Source: Astropecten irregularis (taxonomy: Eukaryota; Echinodermata; Asteroidea; Paxillosida; Astropectinidae). Taken from it: a stretch of 64,000 nucleotides of DNA. Positions 21,853 through 31,628 of the stretch are shown in pieces; the first letter of the stretch is position 1, and every line of letters begins with the position of its first letter. Under the pieces are notes generated by a model. The model ran no database searches and had not been told where the DNA came from. It saw only the letters and a list, made by a program, of their open reading frames with translations. The stretch lies in NCBI GenBank assembly GCA_963971285.1, contig OZ020248.1, positions 20,853,873 through 20,917,872 on the forward strand, read 5' to 3'. Made by a program: the position numbers and the translations under genes.

Positions 21853-22236
21853 AGAGATGCCAAGTTCAAAAATTTTTCATGAGTGAGATTTTCATGACGC
21901 GGCGTCTCAGCGCGCGCACATGCGCGAAAGTGAGGGAGCAGAGCAACCAAGTGGGGGGAGGGGGTGTCCCGGGGAGATTCACCCTACCATGGTAGGGAGC
22001 TTTTTCAATTTTTAGCTCTTAATGGTGCGAGCTGGTGCATACTTAAGTGACCTTTTTCTCTTTTTTTTAAAATCTATTTTGAAAAACAAAAGGGAAACCA
22101 TGCAAATAATGCTACTTTTTTCTTTTTTCCTTGTCGGGTCCCGATGCGTGAGAAATATGGGTGTCATGCGTGAGACCGTGAGACGGACCCTAAAAGCGTG
22201 AGTCTCACGCACAATGCGTGAGACTTGGTAGCTCTG
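21853..22236. mobile_element. hAT-like non-autonomous insertion (384 bp)
   Basis: It is flanked by ATACTCC at 21846-21852 and 22237-22243, and copy A of the duplication has that sequence once with no insert. The ends are imperfect inverted repeats: AGAGATGCCAAGT on the left and, reverse-complemented, AGAGCTACCAAGT on the right. The short CAGAG-type ends and 7-8 bp duplication fit the hAT superfamily. The interior carries repeated GCGTGAGA words, including GCGTGAGTCTCACGC. No transposase ORF is present. Confidence 0.85.
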
Positions 22237-22692
22237 ATACTCCGCAACCTACGTCGACAGCATTTCGGTTAAGATTTTATGGTTTGTTAATAATATACAA
22301 AAAAGAATTAATGCATTGTCTATGGCAATAAACATGTAGGTTTTACATACTGTATACAATGTTTTACACATGTTGGGGGGAATTGAGTAACATCGTACCA
22401 TTTTACTATGACCATTATTTCATGTCAATCGGGTAGCGTGAGGAAAAAAACCAACTAAGTTGTTGTACGGCATGAACTTGAGAGGAACATGCCGTGGACC
22501 GTAGGCCTACATACTTTGACATACAATACTTACATGTACACCGATGGACTATTCTGGTCTAGTAAGATTTTGTTTGAAAATTATATAAAAAAATACGTAC
22601 GTGAATTGTCTATGAGGGAAAATATAGTTTTGAGCCAATGGCCCCTCGAAAATGTTTCCATCGATCATGCCCTCAAAATCCTTTTGTCGAAA

Positions 22693-23032
22693 ACATTACG
22701 TCAACTCGCAAACATTGCGTCAACTCGCAAACATTACGTCAACTTGCAAACATTGCGTCAACTCGCAAACATTACATCAACTCGCAAACATTACGTCTTG
22801 CAAACATTACATCAACTCGCAAACATTGCGTCAACTCGCAAACATTGCGGCAACTCGCAAACATTACGTCAACTCGCAAACATTACGTCAACTCGCAAAC
22901 ATTGCGGCAACTAGCAAACATTACATCAACTCGCAAACATTACGTCAACTCGCAAACATTACGTCAACTCGCAAACATTACGTCAACTCGCAAACATTAC
23001 GTCAACTCGCAAACATTACGTCAACTCGCAAA
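22693..23032. repeat. 19-bp minisatellite, array B (about 17 copies)
   Basis: The unit is the same as array A, with its own pattern of variants: one CATTACGTCTTGCAAA shortened unit, one CAACTAGCAAA and two GCGGC units. The array has changed length since the duplication. Confidence 0.95.
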
Positions 23033-24064
23033 TTGAGTCAATCGAGCATCACATCGTATGTTTTACTATGATCATTATTTTCATGTCAATCGGGTAGCGT
23101 GAGAAAGATTGAAAAATTTATAAAAAATTAAGTGATGAAGTTGTCATGAATTCATATTACAATCGCCAACCTCTATTTCCCAAACCTACCAATTTTCGAG
23201 GCGATCGGCCGAATTCCTTCTATGTGTTATAAAAAAAATTTGAAAATGATATAAAAAAAGACGTACGTGCATTGTCTATGAGAGAAAATATAGTTTTGAG
23301 TCAACGCTCATTCGGATATCACGTCCCGGCCCAGTGCGCAAGTCAAAGTCGGGCCGCCGGCGGTTCAGCAGCGGCAAAGCGGCATCGGCACGCCGCCCAT
23401 CCAACGACCGTGGTCCGCCGGTACATGGTGGTTGCCACTATGAAACGGCCGTGTAAAACGGACCACTGTGTACTACTACTAATGGTCGTCCAGCCGACTG
23501 TATTTTGCATTGAAATAGGCCTACGGAATAGAATATTTATACAAAATTATATCAAAAACATGAAATCACTCTGATGACACTAAAGTCTAGGGGAAAGGAC
23601 ATGACAATATGTCACGTAATTTGTTCGTCTGTAAAACTGATCCTATTGCCACGTACAAAAAAACAAATTATGGATCATTGCACTTTTCCATACAACTCTT
23701 TAAGTTGTACATGTATAGCTAATATTAACGCGACCCATAAAACGATGAACAATACTCCGCAACCTACATCGATAACATTTCGATATTTAGTGCTGGTATT
23801 TAACTATATATAAAAAGTCTTAGAACATGGAAATGTCTATGGCAAGATTATAAACGAAGTTTTGATCGAGTCTCGCAATCCGCGGACGTTATTATGAATG
23901 TAATACACACACGTACAGTGCAGTGGATTACGTACGTACAGTGCAGTGTACATATGGGGAAAGTTGAGACATTCGAGCATCATATGTTTTGTACATGACC
24001 ATATTGTCACGTAATCTGTGTACAAAGTTAACGAGCTGTGAGAAATATAAAAAAATTCATATAA

Positions 24065-24415
24065 AATCAAGTCTTGACGTCATGATGACGAAAAGTTTCG
24101 GGAGACAACTACCCTATATGGACTTCCTTCAGACCAAGTTTGGTTAAAATCCGTTGTTTAAAAATGGCCAAAGTGGGGTGCAGAATACCCCTGTGCTTTG
24201 TCTATGGGAATTTGGCGACAAGAAGAGGAAGAGGAAGAAGAGGAAGGAAGAAAAAAAAAAAAAAAACAGAACAGAAACAAAGGCTTTTCGCTTGCGCGAA
24301 AAAGCCAAAAAAAAAAAAAACAGAACAGAAACAAAGGCTTTTCGCTTGCGCGAAAAAGCCAAAAAAAAAAATAACAAAAACAATAGCTGTTCCGCCGCAT
24401 GCGAAACAGCTAATG
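24065..24415. repeat. TGACGTCA repeat 3' end with three hairpins, copy 4
   Basis: A GAAGAGGAAG tract is followed by A-rich DNA, two identical hairpins with GGCTTTTCGC/GCGAAAAAGCC arms (about 24281-24305 and 24337-24360) and a third with GCTGTT/AACAGC arms around CCGCATGCG (about 24387-24411). The lysine-rich ORFs across it are purine-tract artefacts. Confidence 0.75.
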
Positions 24416-24705
24416 AACAATACAAATTAACATTTCATTGTTGATCCTGACATTGGAAAAGGGTAAACAATGTACGTGTACGTCCGTGTACATCTTCATG
24501 GACAACCCATTATTGGTCATCAGGCGAGATTTTCCAAAGTCACTTGCCGTTGATAAAGTCAAACTATGGAGGACAGTTAGGGCAACACATGCACGGGTCT
24601 GTTAAGAAAATATCCCCTGTAAAAGCGTATGATCGGGCCACTAAATTAAGGATTGAAATAAGTCGGGAAAATGTAAATATTATTGTAATCATCTCATAAA
24701 ATATA

Positions 24706-25357
24706 CCTCGTATCTAAGTTGGAGTCGGATGACATGCCACTAGAGGGTTCATAGCTGTCGCTTGAGCTAGAAGAGTCACTTTCTGGATCGCTCTCGTCCA
24801 CTTCAACAGTCACGACTGGGGGGGACCGGGTGATTGAGGGACTCATCAATTGAAGTTTTGGTGCTTTCACCAGTGCTTGAATCCCTAAATCCATGCAGAA
24901 AATATTTAAAGCATTGTAACATGCATACACGATGTTTAAATTCCGAATGAGTTACTGGTCCATTACTTTTTCCACACGAAAACAAGAAAATACCAGTTAA
25001 CATGCTTACCTTTGGATTTCACTGAAATTTTCTTGGGATTTGTTTGGCAACGCTTGGATCTCACATAGTGCTGTTTTACAGATGAGGGATAGAGGCAAAA
25101 TGTGTCTAAGTCCAGTTGCACGACGAGTCTGTTCGTTCTGGTCTGGGTTGCTTTATCACAAGTCTCTTCTTGAGTGTTCTAATTTGCACACAAAACGGCA
25201 CATAATTATACTAATTTAAAAAAAAAATGCCAATGTAATTAGTATGTTTTATCTTAAAGCATTATAGATTCACGGCCTTGTACACTTTTGTTAATGTAAA
25301 TATATACCGTGGATGGTGGTTCCAAACCCTCCTGCTCTACGACGGACGTTGCCAGCT
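24706..25357 (-). pseudogene. Acidic exons of an unidentified transposon-type gene
   Basis: Minus-strand pieces in order are: VVEQEGLEPPST (about 25320-25357); then, after an intron, TCDKATQTRTNRLVVQLDLD and SVKQHYVRSKRCQTNPKK (about 25022-25180); then LMSPSITRSPPVVTVEVDES followed by SDSSSSSDSYEPSSG to a stop near 24694. An acidic Ser/Asp tract after a CxxATQT-type segment is common in the linker of DDE-transposase-like proteins with N-terminal zinc fingers. No catalytic domain is visible nearby, so function is not assigned. Confidence 0.35.
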
Positions 25358-25359
25358 AG

Positions 25360-25850
25360 TACTATAATGCACATCATTTTAACACATCATTGTAACAAAA
25401 TATTTATGTATTGTCCAGGGATTCAAACAAGTTAAACAACAAACAACATGTCCGTGTACTAATATACCATGTTTTCTCAATTTGAATTATGAAGTCTTTT
25501 TAAAATTGCCTCATTTTATTTTTTTCCCTCACTCAAATACATGTTTTTGTAAAATGAGATTTGAGTGTCTTCAACAATGTTCTTTCAAACCTCATTGAGG
25601 TTCAACAATTAACTTACTATATACATGTAATAAAATGTTCGTGCTAAAAACTATAGCTTCAACATTTTATTATCATTATCTAACGTTTCCCTTGCTATAT
25701 CAGGAAGACATTATTTACTTCTCTGCTTCCTGTATACACAAGCAGTGTATAGATCAAAATCAGTTTTATTTTTTGGTGTTCATCCAAAGTGTATACCAAT
25801 TCTGTACAACATTTCAATGTGAAAAGGGGAACGTATCAATGACGACTCCA
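25360..25850. other. No recognisable gene
   Basis: AT-rich DNA without splice-consistent coding or internal repeats that I could see. Confidence 0.45.
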
Positions 25851-26525
25851 GCAACAAAATGTACCATGTCCTCCAGGAAGGTTGTAGAGTCTTGCACAAG
25901 GTCCCTTGACTTGGCCGGGCCTGTGGTAACTCTGTCATACAGAGCGGCCAGGCCAAGACAAAATATACCATGTCATCCAGGAAGGTTATAGAGTCTTGCA
26001 CAAGGTCCCTCGACTTGGCCAGGCCTGTGGTCACTCTGTTGTACAGAGCGGCCAGGCCAAGACAAAATATACCATGTCATCCAGGAAGGTTGTAGAGTCT
26101 TGCACAAGGTCCCTCGACTTGGCCAGGCCTGTGGTCACTCTGTTGCACAGAGCGGCCAGCCAGGCCAAGACAAAATATACCATGTCCTCTAGGAAGGTTG
26201 TAGAGTCTGGCACAAGGTCCCTCAGCCTGGCCGGGCCTGTGGTCACTCTGTCCATGAAGGAAGGAAAAGACTTTCCTTCCTCCATGCTCTGTCATACAGA
26301 GCGACCAGGCCAAGACAAGGTCCCTCGACTTGGCCAGGCCTGTGGTCACTCTGTTGCACAGAGCGGCCAGCCAGGCCAAGACAAAATATACCATGTCCTC
26401 TAGGAAGGTTGTAGAGTCTGGCACAAGGTCCCTCAGCCTGGCCGGGCCTGTGGTCACTCTGTCCATGAAGACTTTCCTTCCTCCATGCTCTGTCATACAG
26501 AGCGACCAGGCCAAGACTAAGCAAC
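25850..26525. repeat. 105-bp tandem repeat with a nested variant
   Basis: ACCATGTC starts near 25863, 25968, 26071, 26179 and 26390, giving periods of 103-108 bp. The units contain AGGAAGGTTGTAGAGTC, CACAAGGTCCCT and CAGAGCGxCCAGG. The last two carry an added block CTGTCCATGAAG...CTTTCCTTCCTCCATG, so a composite unit has been duplicated. Long ORFs in several frames are a by-product of the period. Confidence 0.85.
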
Positions 26526-26529
26526 TCCT

Positions 26530-26930
26530 TCCTCGGTTCACCTATATCTTGGGCAAAACAAGTATGGGTAGGCAGTGCTGTAGGATGGTGCTGACAGCTC
26601 ATCTGTCATACTTCAATGCTCAGCCTTGAGATTGTGATCTCACAAGTGTCACCCTCTGTGAAATCAGCAGCATTTTCAGGAATGTTTAGAGACCTACCCT
26701 GTAGGTACAATTGCCTGAAGGTAATAATCACATCTCTTGTTTGGAACTGCTGTTACTGTAAATAAAGAAAATCAAACTCTCAGTATGGATAGCCTGTAAT
26801 GACGATATGAGATCTATAGAGTTCTTTGTGAGTTCTACAGGCTATATTACAGTTACTTCTCAGGTGTTGCATTCAAAAAAGGAAAAGTTTTCTGGTTCAC
26901 TGTGAAAAAAAATGAAGCTATATAGTCATT
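26530..26930. other. No recognisable gene
   Basis: A mixed stretch after the 105-bp repeats. The only notable word is a short inverted pair around ATGGATAGCCTGTAAT and TCTACAGGCTATATTACAG (about 26785-26853). No coding evidence. Confidence 0.4.
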
Positions 26931-26994
26931 GTGAGACAAGTAAGGTTTAGACCAGTCTTCCAGAAGCATTTTGCAACATCATTTTTTAATTGTG

Positions 26995-27290
26995 TTCGCG
27001 CAATTAATGTCCTTCATGTTGACCCACACTCATCAGCAAGGAGTTTATTCATTTTCTCATCTGCATTTTTGAAAACCATTTGTGAAATTCGTGGCGAAAA
27101 GAACCTATGCCGGACAGCTTCCTGGGTTCTCTCTGCTGCAAAATGTCTTGCTTTATCATGGAGCTCTTCCAAGACTGTTTCCTGGAGGGTGCTAGGCAGG
27201 ACCACCTGTCGTCTCTCTTCCAACTGCTTGGGATCCTTGGTGACTCTGTAGACTCGTCTTATCAGGCCATCGGTTACTATTCATTCATGT
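26995..27290 (-). pseudogene. Gypsy-type integrase zinc-binding region
   Basis: The minus frame reads TDGLIRRVYRVTKDPKQLEE, then VVLPSTLQETVLEELHDKA and FAAERTQEAVRHRFFSPRIS. 'VLPxxLxxxVLxxxHDxxxHxxxxRTxxxVRxRFxxP' is the H2C2-type zinc-binding domain that precedes the integrase core in Ty3/Gypsy retroelements and Ginger transposons. The two cysteines and the DDE core are not found downstream, so the piece is truncated. It recalls the integrase pieces near 41-42 kb but does not overlap them. Confidence 0.6.
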
Positions 27291-27551
27291 TCATTTACAA
27301 CATGGTGAAGGTAGGAAATCCATATAGCCTGAATAAAGCATTTAAAATGAAACAGCCTTGTGTGAACATATAAAGATTCAAACAAATTGAAGGACAGTAC
27401 CATTTCTCAGTTTGCAGCACTGCAAGTGTTGCACGTATCCTAATTGATCCTTGGGATAGAGTGGTATTTGATTTTGATGCATAATTGCAGCAGTTGGTTC
27501 CATCACAATTCAATGTACAAATACAATAACTTTAAAAGAATAATATTTTAC

Positions 27552-28378
27552 CTTCAGTGCATCAGTATCTCCATTGCACTTCTTCGCAGCATACCACAAG
27601 TGAGATCGGATAGCATCTGCCTATGGAAGAATCTTACTAAGTCCTTTCTGGCTTGACAGCTAAAACATCAGGCAAAATTACATTGATTACTGAACCAATA
27701 AATAGCACATCAATTTCCATTGTTGAATTAAAGAATTTTTCAGGAGACAAATTTTGTGATGGCAAAATGTCATCAAATTCATAATACCATATTACACCAA
27801 GCATTACAAGAATATTAAATAGGCATAGAATTTAGCATAAAATATAGTAATCTAAATGTAAATGCAAGTCAAATTTTAAATACTTACAGCTAGAGCTTTT
27901 TTATAGACACTTTTGCCACCATGCCACATGTCCCATGTGTGAATGATTTCCTTGTATTTGTTGCAGTTTCCTAAAAGGTAGATGAAATTTGAATGCTGAA
28001 AATCAAAAACAAAATCCACTGACCACAACTTTTGTAAAATCAACAAACAGTTAAATTTTACTTTTTATAGACACTTCACAATTTTTTTCTTCGAAATATC
28101 AAATGATAAACCATGAAACTGTCATAGGAATGATATGCTTTAATACGTAGTTTGGCAGATATGGATGAATGAGCATCGGTTGTCACTTCAGCAATGCCAA
28201 CTTGATGTAGAACTTTGCCGATGGCCCGCTGGAATCCCAAAACCTCCATGTTGACACTCTTGCCATTTACTTCCCTGGAATCCATTACCTCTATATGTAC
28301 GATCTCTTGGGTACATCTATCAGCAAGAGTGTATAAACTGAGTTGTTGACTATAATTATGCAAGAAATTAATTAACAC
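27552..28378 (-). pseudogene. DDE-superfamily transposase, three exons, one stop
   Basis: Exon 1 (about 28147-28330) encodes LADRCTQEIVHIEVMDSREV and AIGKVLHQVGIAEVTTDAH. Exon 2 (27888-27970, between TTTTAG and GTAAGT) encodes IIHTWDMWHGGKSVYKKA. Exon 3 (27552-27659, TTTTAG to GTAAAA) encodes ADAIRSHLWYAAKKCNGD. The order 'TTD-x-H ... D-x-WH-x-x-K ... H-L-W-(Y/W)-A-x-x-x-x-x-x-D' is that of a large uncharacterised DDE/RNase H-fold transposase group in invertebrates; the Asp of the first exon and 'DxWH' are likely active-site or structural residues. Exon 3 has TAG at 27621-27623. The N-terminal part may be related to 34637-35075. Confidence 0.55.
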
Positions 28379-28865
28379 ACAAAATAAAGCAAATAAATAA
28401 ATTGAGAACGATTACAATGAATTGTTTATTAAGAGCTAAAGAATAAGAGTAAGAACTTAATACACTTCTTAAGGAATAAGCACACACATTATAAATCTAG
28501 CATCAACAGAATGGTCAAGATACCAACTGTGGCTACCTAAAGCACAGGCAAGGTCCTTGAGGAGGACATTTTATAGTCTCAGGGGAACATGTGGTGGTGA
28601 GAAAGACAGTTACTCTGCATGGGAACAGCCACCCAGGCCTGGTAGAAAGGAATGTGGAATTTAGGGATTGAGATAAGGGACAAGGGATGGTCAGAAAAAA
28701 TGGTTACAGCATCTAAACTACACACATACACTGGAATACAATGAACTGGGAACATGTATGAACAATAGTAAGGTTTAAATCAATACTAAGTTATACAATA
28801 AAATGAAAGAAAAGAAAAGGAGAGGCACATCATACTATGATAGAAGCACTGTGAAATTGAAAAGA
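28335..28865. repeat. Dispersed repeat, copy 3 of 3
   Basis: It begins TATAAACTGAGTTG like copy 1 and includes AATGGTCAAGATACCA through AGAAGCACTGTG. The polymerase-coding extension present in copies 1 and 2 is missing. It lies directly beside the DDE transposase exon. Confidence 0.8.
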
Positions 28866-29084
28866 AGACAAAGAAATGATATACTCTATCTCTAACTAAA
28901 AGCTTTTGTAGAATTCCACCAATGCATCTCTCATTACACCCCCTTCATCTTCACCCAACCTTTCAGTCTTCTTTCAGCAAGGTGGTTGCTGTCAGATGGG
29001 TGTTTTCTTTCAAGGAGAAGTAGCCAATAAGATCTTGACAGACGTTTCCATGGTGTACTTTGATCTCTTTCAACTGAACTTATT

Positions 29085-29635
29085 ATCTCAATATCTTGAA
29101 GGTGGTTTTACCACCCATATCCTGTCCAGTTGATAATGCAGGCAAGATTGTTTGTGATTTCCCTTTCAAGAATGCAGGTTACTGTATTATATCATTATAT
29201 ACAGTGCTGCCCATGTCATTACATGTACATCCCATAATCTCAATGTCTTGAAGGTGGTTTTACCACCCTGTCCTGTCCAGTTGATAATGCAGGCAAGATT
29301 GTTTGTGATTTCCCTTTCAAGAATGCAGGTTACTGTATTATATCATTATATACAGTGCTGCCCATGTCATTACATGTACATCCCATAATCTCAATGTCTT
29401 GAAGGTGGTTTTACCACCCTGTCCTGTCCAGTTGATAATGCAGGCAAGATTGTTTGTGATTTCCCTTTCAAGAATGCAGGTTACTGTATTATATCATTAT
29501 ATACAGTGCTGCCACTGCATGCTGCCCATGTCATTACATGTACATCCCATAATCTCAATGTCTTGAAGGTGGTTTTACCACCCTGTCCTGTCCAGCTGAT
29601 AATGCAGGCAAGATTGTTTGTGATTTCCCTTTCAA
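29085..29635. repeat. 151-bp tandem repeat (3.6 copies)
   Basis: ATCTCAATxTCTTGAAGG recurs at 29085, 29237, 29388 and 29552. Units are nearly identical; the third is lengthened by GCCACTGCATGCT. Each holds TACATGTACATCCC and GGTGGTTTTACCACC, a perfect 15-bp palindrome-like word. Confidence 0.9.
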
Positions 29636-29644
29636 TCCCTTACA

Positions 29645-30345
29645 AAAATGTCCTGTGGTAATTACCACACAAAATACCACAGGACATCGATACACTTAAT
29701 GATACTGTTGACCTTGTACAGGGTTTCTCCTGATAACTTATTCATTTCTTTTAAAGCCATTTTTCCTTGTATTTTTAAAAAGTAAGTTAATACAGGGAAA
29801 AATGGCTTTAAAAGAAATCAATAAGTTACCACAGGACATTTACCACAACATTCCTGTGATTTTTACCACAGGAATTCCTGTGGTACATGTTATACCTGTG
29901 GTAATGACCTGGCAGAAACAATCCGGAATTCAATTTATCGTTATAATTTTTTTCCTGTGGTAATATGCTGTGTTAATTTTGTGGTGTTTAATTTCCTGTG
30001 ATACAATTGCTGTGGTAATATATTTCTATGGTACTTTTCTTGTGGTAATATTCCTGTGGTAATATTCCGGACATGTGGTAAAAATTGCTGTGGTACAATT
30101 CCTGTGGTACAAATGCTGTGGTACTTTTCCTGTGGTAATATTATTCCTGTGGTACAATTGCTGAGGTAATATTCCGGTGATACTATTGCTGTGGTAATGA
30201 CTGTGATTGCTGTGGTACTATTCTTGTGGTAATATTCCTGTGATACTATTGCTGTGGTACTATTGCTGTGGTAATTGCTGTGGTACTATTCTTGTGGTAA
30301 TACTCCTGTGATATTTTTCCTGTGGTATAATTCCTGAAGTAACAA
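29645..30345. repeat. CTGTGGTA motif field in both orientations
   Basis: About two dozen TGTGGTA or TACCACA words lie in 700 bp, spaced roughly 15-20 bp, mostly as TTxCTGTGGTAxxATT. Near the left end they are inverted and form hairpins, such as 13-bp perfect arms at 29648-29660/29675-29687. To the right they are all direct. TGTGGT is the core of Runx-type sites, but a drifted microsatellite is the simplest reading. Confidence 0.75.
29735..29827. repeat. Long hairpin with 37-bp arms
   Basis: AACTTATTCATTTC...TTGTA (29735-29771) pairs with 29791-29827 with two mismatches in 37 around a 19-base loop. It lies inside the CTGTGGTA field. It could be a tiny MITE or an RNA hairpin. Confidence 0.85.
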
Positions 30346-30774
30346 AAACAACTTTGAAAGTGATCTATTTTGAAGTATCCTCTCATAAGAAAGTTTATTC
30401 CTAGCAGCTTCTTTGAGGTACTCCATGTCTGTATAAGGAAAAGCTGCTTGAACTTTGCCTGTGAAATGACATAAAAGAAACATACGCATGGCTTATGGGA
30501 TGAAGATGTGCTACATTTTTCCACGCTTCACTTGTGTTCGTGGGATGAATTTATACTATACAAACAAGAATTACATGTCTCTACGCACATATTACTCACC
30601 AAAAATCATACATAGGTCCATTTTCTCTTTATTTAGCTGAGGCTTTGCTTCAAGTCCATTGTTGGCATTTGATTTGCCCCCTGTCAGTGAATGACAGGCC
30701 ATCTCATGCCTGGTAAACTCTGACGCCATCAGATCTTGCACCATTTTGGGGGCGTTCTTGTTTTGGGGAGACAT
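30286..30774 (-). pseudogene. BEN-domain-like exons
   Basis: Exon 1 (30600-30774) encodes MVQDLMASEFTRHEMACHSL, TGG and an LNKEKMDLCMIFG end, followed by GTGAGT. Exon 2 (to 30458, acceptor TTTCACAG) continues KVQAAFPYTDMEYLKEAA. 'L-x-x-x-x-F-(T/S)-x-x-E-(M/L)-x-x-x-S-L-(T)-G ... L-(N/D)-x-x-K-x-x-x-I-x-x-x-V-x-x-x-F/Y-P' is the second half of BEN domains, which bind DNA and occur in chromatin proteins and in transposon or virus genes. The reading frame ends at 30286 inside the repeat field. The N-terminal part was not found. Confidence 0.5.
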
Positions 30775-31021
30775 GCATGTCTCTCCCCCAAACTTTCAAT
30801 ACAAAAAAGAATACAAATGTTCAGTTCCATAGATGTTACCGTTATCTTAGTTGAAATGACCTCTCAAAGTTGAAAAAAGCACGATGGCACGTTTTCGCGA
30901 CTCGGCTGGGGGCACTTCGTCTTCTCTTTAATGCTTACTCTGTGGAATGCTGTTGTGTGAGATAATTTTCTCGTTTACTTCATCTATAAAAGAGTCGTGA
31001 GTACGCTGGAATTCGTGGATG

Positions 31022-31453
31022 TCAGCCTTCGAAATAATTGGCACACAAGAGCTTTTTGCTGGATTGAAATTTAGCAAACGATGCTGGAGGAATTGTGGTA
31101 CAAGTGACCAAAGTATCTGCTCTCGCGGCTAAAATTGCTTGTTTGAAATTGTTCAGTTCCTCAAGTAAGCTTTTGGATGTGTGGTTGGAAGGTTTCAAAA
31201 CGCGGCGTTCATGTGTAATGTCGTGTTCAAATGTGGTAAGATCATTAATGCCGGCTGCAAGACGTACGACTACCAGATCGCTAGCCCTATATGAATTCAG
31301 TTTGCGAATTTTGGCACCACGTAAAATGACAAAGTCTATAGTGAAATTAAATTCCTTGTCTTTAGGCTTAGAATATTTCGGAAAGTTGTGTCCTCTAGAA
31401 TCAGCAACAAATAGGAATCTAATCATAATACTGTTGTTCAACGTCAGGGTCAC
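31022..31453 (-). CDS. SGNH-hydrolase-like ORF (transposon-type)
   Basis: The 143-codon minus frame starts with IRFLFVADSRGHNF and later has VVVRLAAGINDLTTF, LLEELNNFKQAIL and CTTIPPASFAKF. 'DS' in block I and 'G-x-N-D' in block III are the hallmarks of SGNH/GDSL-type hydrolase folds; the nucleophile would be the Ser of ADSRG. The C-terminal Asp-x-x-His block is not present in this ORF. Similar SGNH-like exons are common in non-LTR elements and other transposons of marine invertebrates. A possible ACAACAG acceptor lies just upstream. No stop or frameshift is seen. Confidence 0.5.
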   Translation of the reverse strand: MTLTLNNSIMIRFLFVADSRGHNFPKYSKPKDKEFNFTIDFVILRGAKIRKLNSYRASDLVVVRLAAGINDLTTFEHDITHERRVLKPSNHTSKSLLEELNNFKQAILAARADTLVTCTTIPPASFAKFQSSKKLLCANYFEG

Positions 31454-31628
31454 CAGTTTGAGTGATTTGGTAGGTAGTCAAATAAAATAGAGTCACTAAC
31501 TTTGTTTTTAGAGGTATACACAAAATACAGAATATAAATACTCGCATCTGCCAAGATTAATTTAAAGGCCTGTGACTTGCAGGCGAAAAGCCTAAAGAAA
31601 TATAAGACTTTTAGTTACCGGTACTTAC

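Larger units (their letters stand above)
21629..24255. repeat. Segmental duplication, copy B (2.63 kb)
   Basis: This block matches copy A (18608-20860). Differences include a 384-bp insertion (21853-22236), a longer 19-bp array that runs straight into ATTGAGTCAATCGAGC (copy A has about 90 extra bases there), and scattered substitutions such as a CTACTACTACTAA expansion near 23475. Confidence 0.85.

Noticed and set aside
19281..23032. CRISPR array
   Set aside because: The 19-bp units are head to tail with no unique spacers, the DNA is eukaryotic and no cas genes are present.
19254..23071. ORFs of TLRQLANI / STRKHYVNSQ repeats over the 19-bp arrays
   Set aside because: All frames are open because the unit lacks stops; array length differs between duplicates without regard to frame.
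24140..24444. Lysine-rich plus-strand protein and phenylalanine-rich minus-strand protein
   Set aside because: They translate A-rich and GAA tracts and hairpins of a repeat 3' end; the same tract in the sister copy gives different ORFs.
25780..26602. Several long ORFs on both strands over the 105-bp repeat
   Set aside because: A repeat artefact: different frames give equally long, unrelated proteins and the period varies from 103 to 108 bp.
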